A stretch of 64,000 nucleotides of DNA from Ursus arctos. Taxonomy: Eukaryota; Chordata; Mammalia; Carnivora; Ursidae. Positions within the stretch are counted from its first letter, which is position 1. Each line of letters starts with the position of its first letter. The position numbers and the translations under genes are program-made. The stretch is from NCBI RefSeq assembly GCF_023065955.2, contig NC_079873.1:11236566-11300565 (forward strand), written 5' to 3'. Positions 56,462 through 64,000 of this stretch are shown one piece after another. The notes beneath the pieces were generated by a model. It saw only the letters and a program-made list of their open reading frames with translations. It was not told the DNA's origin and searched no databases.

Positions 56462-57544
56462 ATGGAGCAGACAGCTACCATCAGGTGATGTTAAACCATA
56501 GCCAGGACAAGAACGGGTTCATTTCCTACAGCCAGGCTCCTGGAAGCCCTGGTCAGCTAGCTGCACAAGCTTGTCCCAAATGATTTTTTAACTATGCAGT
56601 AACACAACTGAGCTTTTTGGACTCACTTATTACTTTATACTGGAGAGAAGTTCCTGTATTTGTTTTTTTTTATCCTTCGCTATAATTATGTGTCCTTCTC
56701 ATAAACACTGTGATTTATATTGCTTCTTCGGATTTATAGGCTACTCTTTATTGATTTCCCCCTTACTCCCACATCCATACCCCCCCAAATGATTCCCATT
56801 ATCCCACCAGAGTCAGTACACTTTTGTTCTGTGAGAAGTTTTACTACTTTAGATTATAAGACATTATTATCTACCTGGTCAAAGCATAGTCCTGATAAAG
56901 GTAAAATGCATACAGAGAAATAACTAGATCAGTGTACCTACAAATCTAAATCTTCGAAGCAAAAGGAAATTTCGTTAAAGTACCAGTCACAGCTCTGTGT
57001 ATCTCAGTAGCGTTTAACTTCACTCTTCACTCATCTCTTTCACTTTGTGAGTACCTGAGTAGGACAGAACGTAACCATGGTTACTGGAATAAAACTCCTT
57101 CTATGTGTAAATATGTTTGAAGTGTTACTCAGACTTCTACGGCTTAAGATTGTTTAACAAATCGGACTTGTCGCCACCGTTCTGCTTCAAATGGCTTTCG
57201 TCGTCATTCGAAAGGCATGTATTTCTTCACCTGAAGTACCTGCTGATTCAATACTTATCACACTCCCTTGATATCGTATTTAGAAGACATTCTCCTCCTG
57301 CCCTATTGCCCTATTCCCTTGCATGGAATTCATTGCCAAGTAAATAGCGTAAGAAGTGGTTTTATGAGCATAAAACAAGTAATTCTTTGGTACATAAATT
57401 TTGAAAGCTTTGGAGGATGGCAAGCATGGGGAAAGAACAAATCTCAAGGCTGATATTCTCTACTCCAGGGAAAAGGAGGCTTTTATCCATAGATTCTCAA
57501 AAAGCAGACAGCGGTACAATCTTCTAATAAACATATAAACAAAC
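56462..57544. other. Unassigned, no gene seen
   Basis: No repeat recognised; small frames at 56720-57347 have no domain. Confidence 0.45.
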
Positions 57545-57780
57545 CTGAAGAGGAACTAGCCCTCAAAGGTGAAGGTCTGGCTGTGACGATTCTCCTTGTC
57601 GGCCACCACGGTCTTGTGGGAGGGGTTGCTGGCCACCCTGGCCGGTCAGTAGAACGGCCTGGGCTGGGAGCCGAAGGTGCCGAATTTGCGGCAGAAGGCA
57701 CTGCTGGATTTGCACACTTGTGACTTTTGCTTCCCTCCCCCGCCAGGAGTGCATGTTCTAGGGACGTGGGCAAGCGCCTT
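57545..57780 (-). pseudogene. GC-rich possible retrocopy fragment, unidentified
   Basis: About 235 bp much richer in GC and CpG than its surroundings. On the minus strand one frame is open for 96 codons (57773-57483) and a second overlaps it. A third gives SNPSHKTVVADKENRHSQTF then FEG and a stop, with an in-frame stop upstream, so it looks like a decayed coding end. No A tail or target duplication was seen. I do not recognise the parent gene; it may also be a chance GC patch or a CpG-rich regulatory element. Confidence 0.35.
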
Positions 57781-57784
57781 CATC

Positions 57785-57950
57785 TCCCTTCGTTAGTTTT
57801 CCCGCTTGCATAATGAGATTGTTAGCCATACCATGTGACCTATTCATTTGTTGTGAAGATCAAATGAGCAAATACATGGAAAGTGTTTAGAACAGTGCCT
57901 GGTACAAGGGGAGAGCACAAGAAGCGTTCCTTATCCATGTTAGAGAGCGT
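57785..57950 (+). repeat. MIR SINE 3' part
   Basis: ttcccgcttgcataatgaga, tgtgaagatcaaatgagcaa, tttagaacagtgcctggtac: MIR order. Confidence 0.85.
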
Positions 57951-57954
57951 AAAT

Positions 57955-58080
57955 TCTTTAAAGGTAGGACCCTAATCTCATTCCACTTTGTAACTCCTAC
58001 GGGACCTACCATCTTGCATTGTCTTCAGTTGAGTCCTTAATGAATACATGCTCAGTAAATGTATGACTGAACAACAGTTA
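57955..58080 (+). mobile_element. L2-like 3' end
   Basis: tttaaaggtaggaccctaat, taatgaatacatgctcagta, aatgtatgactgaac. Short, diverged. Confidence 0.6.
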
Positions 58081-58381
58081 TATGAGTCTTTACCAACCAT
58101 ACCCCTCACCCTCTGGGCACCCACTGACTATAAACTAGACCCACATCATCCGTGTGCTCAGTATTGGTGGTATCCATGGTGATCATAGGCAGACCCTGTG
58201 ACGTACAACTTGGCACCAGATTTCTTCCACTCCTGAAACATTGTGGGGGTAGATGCTTGATATCCTGCTTGCAGGTTCCTATACTGTTCACCGTTTTCTG
58301 TGGCAAGTCGCGGAATAGCTACCTGGTATTTTCCAACCTTACTGATGTTCCTGGGCACAAGTCTGAAGAAAATTACATCAT
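58081..58381. other. Unassigned, no gene seen
   Basis: Short open frames on both strands (58106-58358) lack recognised domains. Confidence 0.45.
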
Positions 58382-58583
58382 GGGGCGCCTGGGTAGCGCA
58401 GTCGTTAAAGCGTCTGCCTTCGGCTCAGGGCGTGATCCTGGCGATCCGGGATCGAGTCCCACATCAGGCTCCTCCGCTGGGAGCCTGCTTCTTCCTCTCC
58501 CACTCCCCCTGCTGTGTTCCCTCTCTCGCTGGCTGTCTCTCTGTCACATAAATAAATAAAATCTTTAAAAAAAAAAAAAAGAA
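58382..58583 (+). mobile_element. Can-SINE
   Basis: GGGGCGCCTGGGTAGCGCAG head, long A tail. Duplication gaaaattacatca before (about 58368) and after (about 58585). Confidence 0.95.
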
Positions 58584-58739
58584 AAGAAAATTACATCAAC
58601 CTTTCACTCTAAGCCCATAAATTGTACCATCCTAAATGAACGTCACCAACTCTGTGTGGACCACAGGAGGACCACCGATGCAACTACCGGCAAGGTAAAG
58701 AAAAACCAACACACGAAGGCAAAAAATACGTATATCAAC

Positions 58740-58912
58740 AAAAATATAGCAATTATTGAGTGCCAGATAGTGTATTATGCAAGGGACATAAATTTTCTCA
58801 TTCCTAATAATCCCAACAACCTTGCAAAGAAGATTTTATCATGGATATTAGACATCCCAACTAATAAGTCCCAAAGGCTGGAGTGCAAAACCCAACCCCC
58901 ACCCGAACCCAT
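58740..58912 (+). repeat. MIR SINE
   Basis: caattattgagtgccagata, ttctcattcctaataatccc, ccaaaggctggagtgcaaaa. MIR order, diverged. Confidence 0.75.
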
Positions 58913-58919
58913 GCCTCGC

Positions 58920-59000
58920 TTATTTTAAAAATTTTTATTTATTTATTTAAAAAATTTTTTTTAATTTAAAAAATTATTTAAAAAATAATTACTGACCTGC
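58920..59000. repeat. A/T-rich low-complexity tract
   Basis: tttatttatttatttaaaaa-type sequence; possibly an eroded SINE or L1 tail. Confidence 0.7.
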
Positions 59001-59029
59001 CAATGTCATGCGTTAAGTGGCAAGTTATG

Positions 59030-59125
59030 TGTCACAGAGTCCCAGTTTCCTCATGCATACAATGAGAGTAATAATAACCCTTGTCCTGCCTGACTCCCAG
59101 AATTGATATGAGAGTTACATGACCA
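59030..59125 (+). repeat. MIR SINE fragment
   Basis: cagtttcctcatgcatacaa, gagagtaataataacccttg, agagttacatgaccactctt. Confidence 0.75.
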
Positions 59126-59145
59126 CTCTTTAAAAGCTGGAAAAG

Positions 59146-59317
59146 GGGGGCACCTGGGTGGCTCAGTCAGTGAAGCATCTGCCTTCGGCTCAGGTCATGA
59201 TTCCAGTCCTGGGATCAAGTCCCACATTGGGCTCCCTGCTCCACGGGGAGCCTGCTTCTGCCTCTGCCTCCCTCTCTCTCTGTCTCTCATGAATAAATAA
59301 AATCTTTAAAAAAATTA
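59146..59317 (+). mobile_element. Can-SINE
   Basis: GGGGGGCACCTGGGTGGCTC head, ctctctctctgtctctcatg, aataaataaaatctttaaa tail. Interrupts or abuts the MIR fragment. Confidence 0.93.
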
Positions 59318-59605
59318 AAGCTATAAAATGGCATAAAAATGCAAGGGGCTATTGTTACTTCTGTTGTTGGTTGGATCTCATTATCTGCTTACCTATTGCT
59401 GAAGAAAACTGAAGGTGTGTAATCTTTGTAATTTACAAGCAGGAAAAGAAGGCTATGTCATGATACAGCTTCTGCGCAGAAACCAATGACGCCGCTCAAA
59501 CGTAGAACATCATTGCTATGGACAGTTCACCCTGCTCCTTCAAAAGTCATTCTCTCTCTCTCATCCCCTTTTTTCTCCTTCCTCTTCTGCTTCCTTGTTT
59601 TGCCT

Positions 59606-59785
59606 CATTCAGTCAACAAATATTTGCTCAGCACCTGCCAGGTGCCGGGTCTCGCAGGCAAAAGAAATAAAACAAGGAAGAAAACAGATGAGCCGCTGCC
59701 TTCAAGAAGCTGACATTCGGTGAGGGCCTGTGGTACAGATCGGTGAGCGCTATGAGAGGGAAACCAGGGGGTGCTCTGGAGCGCC
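59606..59785 (-). mobile_element. L2 LINE 3' region, antisense
   Basis: cagtcaacaaatatttgctc, agcacctgccaggtgccggg, aagaagctgacattcggtga are the reverse of the L2 3' end. Confidence 0.75.
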
Positions 59786-60639
59786 CGAGGGGACTCCTTA
59801 CCCAGATTCAGGAACTTAGGGGAAGGAACCTCTACAATGAGACCCGAGGATAAGGGAGGATTAGCCATACAAAGAATGGGCAGGAGTGTTCAAAAGGAAC
59901 AGCATGTGCAAAGGCAAGAGATGGAGTGGGGGCGGGGGGGCTTCCCGGGGCCAGACTGTGCTGGGGCCAGGAAAGCCACGGTAAGAGCAGTGGGGAGCCA
60001 TGTACGGATTTCCGCAGGATCAGTTTGCCAGTTTCCTGCCCTGCAGGAGACTTCCTGCTCACAGCTCCCCGAGTTCCCTGTGAAGTCCTGATGCTGGTCC
60101 CCAAGATTTAGGAGGTTGCAGACCTCTGTCTAGGCGAGGTTTTCCTGGATAGAACTAAGCCTATGGTGACCACGCTGACTTCATTTATAATGTTTTTCTG
60201 CCAAGAAAAGAGAAACCTCTCCAAATAAATAGTGGCTATTACTTACGCTGGTTAATAAAAATAACACTGAATACTAATTTTTGAGCTAGTCACTTTTAAG
60301 GCACCGCGGTCTTTTCTTTTTAAAAAACTTACCCTTGAGAGATTTGATCTATTATCTCACTATGTTATGGTAGATTTTTGCCTCACAATGGCTTTTTCAC
60401 TTCCAGCTTCTGAAATGTGGGTAAGATGATAATAAATGGTCACTATTAGTATTGATCTTGTTTCATCTTCTATTACTCTAATAAACTAGTGAATGTGTTT
60501 TGTTGTCATTTTGATGGAAGTGGCATATCTAGGAAGAATCAATTAATATGTAGTCCTTATCAAAGCAATGATTATTGACATACTGGCAAGATTTTTCCCT
60601 ACGACCATCCTTTCTTTTTAAGGATTCAAGGTAACACAA
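59786..60639. other. Unassigned, no gene seen
   Basis: 59880-60110 is GC-rich with overlapping 60-106-codon frames on both strands; 59860-60010 (gaacagcatgtgcaaaggca) may be an antisense L2 continuation. No recognised gene. Confidence 0.45.
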
Positions 60640-60769
60640 AATGATGGAATCTCAGTTTAGCCCACAATTAGCTGAGTGAACCTGGGTCTCAATTTCTTCA
60701 CTTATAAAAGACAGGTAATAAAATACCAAACTCACTGAGTTTTGTGGGACTCTAGAGAGAAAATCCGAG
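60640..60769 (+). repeat. MIR SINE, left part, split by L1
   Basis: tgagtgaacctgggtctcaa, tttcttcacttataaaagac; resumes after the L1 at about 60952 with gcactttggaaatgg. Confidence 0.65.
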
Positions 60770-60951
60770 TAAGGGATAGGCTGGTGATGGGTAGTAAGGA
60801 GGGCACGTATTGCATGGTGCACTGGGTGTTACACGCAACTAATGAATCATCGAACTTTACATCAAAAACCAGGGATGTACTGAATGGTGACTAATATAAT
60901 ATAATAAAAAAATTTTAAAAAAAGGAATAAAGTTCAAGCAAAAAAAAAAAA
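60770..60951 (+). mobile_element. Short young L1 3' end with extra 3' segment
   Basis: Starts agggataggctggtgatggg and ends GACTAATATAATATAATAAA. After the first A tract comes ggaataaagttcaagc (60924-60939), which includes AATAAA, then a second A tract (60940-60951). No clear target duplication found. Confidence 0.88.
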
Positions 60952-61149
60952 GCACTTTGGAAATGGAAATGCCCTTTACAAATTGTATGTGTTATTCCAA
61001 TTGCTACTAAATTTGGAAATGCTTTTCCTTGGTTTTACAATTTCAAACCAGAGTACAATTGATTCATGATTCCAACTGGTGATTTTCTGAATTAAAGAGT
61101 TTTCATCCCCCTTTCCATGAGAACCCAAGAAACTATGAGATATTGATTG

Positions 61150-61327
61150 ATTCATTCATTGATTTGAGAGAGAGAGTGAGCGAGAGAGAGCACAAGCTAG
61201 GGGAGGGGCAGGGGGGAGAGGGAGAAGCAGGCTCCAGGGAGCCCGACATGGGACTCAATCCCAGGACCCCAGGATCATGACCTGAACCGAAGACAGACGC
61301 TCAACTGACTGAGACACCCAGGCGCCC
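61150..61327 (-). mobile_element. Can-SINE, antisense
   Basis: gattcattcattgatttgag, GA run, body, gagacacccaggcgccc. Short shared flank atattga. Confidence 0.92.
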
Positions 61328-61864
61328 AATATTGACATATTTTTAAAGAAAATATGATCACAGTACTCTCCATTCTCCTTCAGATTCGATCTGAATACTA
61401 CACCCGGAAAGTTTCAGAATTTGAAAAAAATCATAAAAGCATCCCTAAAGTCTATAAATCTTAAGAGTCATTCTTCTCTTTTAAAACCAAGTATTTTGAA
61501 GGAGAAAACTGATGCCAATCAACACTACTGTCCAACGACAGAGAACATACGCGAAGTACTGCTCCAAAGGCAGCCAAGAGATATTAGATATAAAGTCAGC
61601 GTAAACAAAGTTAAACCTCAAGGGTTAAAAAAGGTCAAGAACTGTCCCGCTAATATCCGCCAGGCCTAAGAAATTTTGAAGTGTCATCAGCTCTGAGACA
61701 ATCATCAGAATCCTGTCAGGAAACCAAAGCAGTGACAAAATTTTTCTCTCTATTCAGCTTTCAGCTTGGGACCCCAAGTCTCCGTCATGGAGACTTCTTA
61801 GCTGTTTTGAGTTGTTAAGATAGAATGAAGGTCAAAGGATTCCTTTCTCCTCTGTCTATATATT
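61328..61864. other. Unassigned, no gene seen
   Basis: An 82-codon + frame (61421-61669) is basic and lacks a recognised domain. Confidence 0.45.
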
Positions 61865-62005
61865 CAATCATATACTTACATTAATATGGATGAAAGGCTA
61901 TTTATTTTATATTTTGGGGTTTAATCCAATACCACTTTATTTTGTTGGTTAAATTGTTCCTGTTTTGGCCATTGAGAACACATTCAGATTCGCTCCTGAA
62001 ATTCT
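61865..62005 (-). mobile_element. Old L1M-like fragment, antisense
   Basis: aatatggatgaaaggctatt, ggtttaatccaataccactt, ttgttcctgttttggccatt. Same sequence family as 63310-63430. Confidence 0.65.
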
Positions 62006-62254
62006 AAGAATTTCATTGTGCTTTGGGAAAGGAAAACCAAGTGGGTGGCGGTATGTAGAAACAGGGGCAAATGGTGGACTGGAAATGAGGGGATTTCAAC
62101 GCTGGTCTCAGTTCTGAACCAACTGGTTTGATGATTTTGAGCCAATGACTTACTTAGCCTCTTTGAACCCAAAGACCTAAGGCACTGAAGCTTAGTGGCT
62201 ATGGGCAAGACTTGGAGCTAAACATCTCTGCTCATAGTCAGGCTCCCCTGTTTA

Positions 62255-62340
62255 GTGGCTGTGTTAAGCTGAGCAAGTCAATTAACCTCTCTGTGCCTCA
62301 GTACCCTCCTCTGGAAAATGAGGATGAAAATAGTAACTAC
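62255..62340 (+). repeat. MIR SINE, left part, split by SINE
   Basis: gagcaagtcaattaacctct, ctgtgcctcagtaccctcct; resumes after 62552 with cacagggattaaatggggta and tgtgcccaataaattgtgag. Confidence 0.85.
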
Positions 62341-62552
62341 TGCGGCGCCTGGGTGGCTCAGTTGTTAAGCGTCTGCCTTCGGCTCAGGGCGTGATCCCGG
62401 CGTTATGGGATCGAGCCCCACATCAGGCTCCTCCGCTGGGAGCCTGCTTCTTCCTCTCCCACTCCCCCTGCTTCTGTTCCCTCTCTCGCTGGCTGTCTCT
62501 CTCTCTCTGTCGAGTAAATAAATAAAATCTTTAAAAAAAAAAAAAGAAAAGA
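62341..62552 (+). mobile_element. Can-SINE
   Basis: GCGGCGCCTGGGTGGCTCAG head and A tail with AAGAAAAG. Duplication gaaaatagtaactact before (about 62326) and after (about 62551), placed inside a MIR. Confidence 0.95.
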
Positions 62553-62754
62553 AAATAGTAACTACTCCATGGGGCCAACACAGGGATTAAATGGGGTACA
62601 TGATATTATATCTTATCTGTTTAGGACTGTGCCCAATAAATTGTGAGCATTGAATGATAGAGTAAAATGAAGACAATAAAACCTTCCTTCCTTTACTTCT
62701 TGGGGTGCTGTGACATATGGAAAAGGGTAAGCTACTCCATCAAATTGCTGTTGC

Positions 62755-63600
62755 TATTGTAAAGAATAATAAACAAAACCACGGTGTTCTGTATTTTTCC
62801 ACTAACGTCCTTTTGTTCCACGGTCTCATCCAGTATATACCACATTGCATTTAGTCGTTAGGTCTCCTTAGGCTCTCTGGTCTGTGACGGTTTCTCACAG
62901 TTTCCTTCATCTTAACGGTTTTGAAGACTACTGGTTAGATATTGTGTAGAATGTTCCTCAGCTTGAGTTGATGTGATGTTTTCTTGTGATTTGGCCTGGA
63001 GATACAGATTTTGGAGGAAAAAAACCTCTGAAGTGAAGTGCCCTTTTCATCACATCAGGACACACGTGATGTCCACATGACTTCTCACTGGTTACATTAA
63101 CCTTGACTATTTGGAAAAGTGCTGTCTGCTAGGTTTCTCCACCAAAAAGTTACTACTTTTCCCTTTTCATTCTCTATTCATTAGGACAAGTCACTAAACC
63201 TAGTCCGCACTGGGATGGGGGTGGGGGTGGATATCTAAATATATTATTTACAACTCTTTTGTGAGGAAGGTAGGTCCTTTCTCTCTCATTTGTTTTTTTT
63301 TTTTTTATCATTTATTTATACCAGTATGGATGCATGGCTATTTATTTTCTACTTTGGGTTATAATCCTGTATGACCTTATTTTCTTGCTCAAATTGTTCC
63401 AGTTTTGACTATTGGGAGCATGTTCTGGTTGGTTCCTGTGTCTCTTTGACTTGCCTCTCTCCTCTTGTTTCTTGAATACTTCTTGATTTCCGGCACTACA
63501 AGATGCTCTAATGCTCGTCTTGTCTTAGTTTGTCTTTCCTGTTCCAGTTCTAGAATCCGCAATTTCTCTAAGAAGCTCTAGTGACTTCTAGTGGAATCCC
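62755..63600 (-). mobile_element. Old L1M-like 3' region, antisense
   Basis: cgttaggtctccttaggctc, tactggttagatattgtgta, aggtttctccaccaaaaagt, ccagtatggatgcatggcta. The internal part 63310-63430 is repeated in 61865-62005, so two copies of one ancient family are present. Confidence 0.65.
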
Positions 63601-63614
63601 TAACTTTTAACATG

Positions 63615-63785
63615 ATGGGAACAGCATAGGGTCTGAGGCCTGGATGTGAGTCCTGGCTCCCAGCACATAGCAGCTGTGTAGCAGGCAGCAAGTTCCCACA
63701 GTGTAACATGAGGTGAGGAGACAAGGTACCTCACAGCACTTAGCACTGTGCGTGGCACACAGGGAGCACCCAATAACTGCCACTT
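63615..63785 (+). repeat. MIR SINE
   Basis: gcctggatgtgagtcctggc, agcagctgtgtagcaggcag, agcacttagcactgtgcgtg. MIR order. Confidence 0.85.
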
Positions 63786-63787
63786 AT

Positions 63788-64000
63788 GGTGTGAGCTTCC
63801 TTTTGCTGCTGTAACAAATTAGCACGGAGTGGCTCGAAACAACGCAAATGTATTGTCTTACAGTTCTAGAGAGCGGAAGGCTGAAATGAGTCTTAAGGGG
63901 CTGAAGTTAAGGTGTTGGCAGGGATGGACCCATCTGGAGGCTCCAGGGAAGAATCTGTTCCTTGCCTCCTACAACTTCTGGAGGCCTGGCCTCATCCCTT
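63788..64000 (-). mobile_element. MLT1-like LTR, antisense, cut by window end
   Basis: ttgctgctgtaacaaattag, cagttctagagagcggaagg, ttaaggtgttggcagggatg: antisense of the MLT1 3' half (..ctgccataacaaagtaccac..). Runs off the window. Confidence 0.8.

Noticed and set aside
59771..60104. Overlapping 90-106-codon frames on both strands
   Set aside because: GC-rich stretch gives open frames both ways; no recognisable domain.

Overview
This window is mammalian nuclear DNA from a carnivoran. It contains about 25 tRNA-Lys-type Can-SINEs with the GGCGCCTGGGTGGC head and a C+T-rich 3' half, and many copies of the carnivore L1 whose end reads TGTATGGTGACTAACATAATATAATAAA. The SINE and L1 subtypes look most like a bear, panda or other arctoid, but species was not proven. 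I see no intact protein-coding gene, no convincing exon, no functional RNA gene and no bacterial or viral genome organisation. Every long open frame falls in an L1, an endogenous retrovirus (ERV), an LTR or a low-complexity tract.

Region 1-14.1 kb is a layered fossil. A class I (gammaretrovirus-like) ERV on the + strand supplies a broken integrase (1-890), a broken env (about 900-5745) and a probable 3' LTR. It was then hit by three SINEs, by a 5'-inverted (twin-primed) L1 (2641-5108, 16-bp target duplication), by a 33-nt U2 snRNA fragment (5261-5293, 13-bp target duplication), and by a nearly full-length L1 (6037-13550) that split the LTR. The large L1 itself carries a SINE and an antisense L1. 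A second LTR (13865-14127) follows, with its own short L1 insertion.

Region 14-33 kb is a patchwork of SINEs, old L1 and L2, MIR, MER5A and MER20 DNA-transposon remnants, several solo LTRs and short young L1 3' ends. One LTR (24430-24943) contains a 51-nt fragment of 5S rRNA. A four-layer nest (L2, then hAT element, then LTR, then SINE) lies at 16.27-17.53 kb. Region 33.5-37.5 kb is an LTR-rich cluster with copies in both orientations.

Region 37.5-64 kb is less dense and mostly ancient: MIR, L2, MLT1, L1M, one Tigger element with visible terminal inverted repeats, and scattered SINEs. Repeat-poor stretches (notably 48.1-50.4 kb) have no recognisable gene. A small GC-rich segment at 57.55-57.78 kb could be a decayed retrocopy, but I could not identify it.

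The most unusual observations are the two tailless, 3'-truncated small-RNA retrocopies (U2 and 5S) with target-site duplications, and several young L1 insertions that carry a short unique segment between two A tracts, which suggests 3' transduction. Nothing here amounts to a new gene system. Family names for ancient repeats rest on remembered consensus features and should be confirmed with RepeatMasker.
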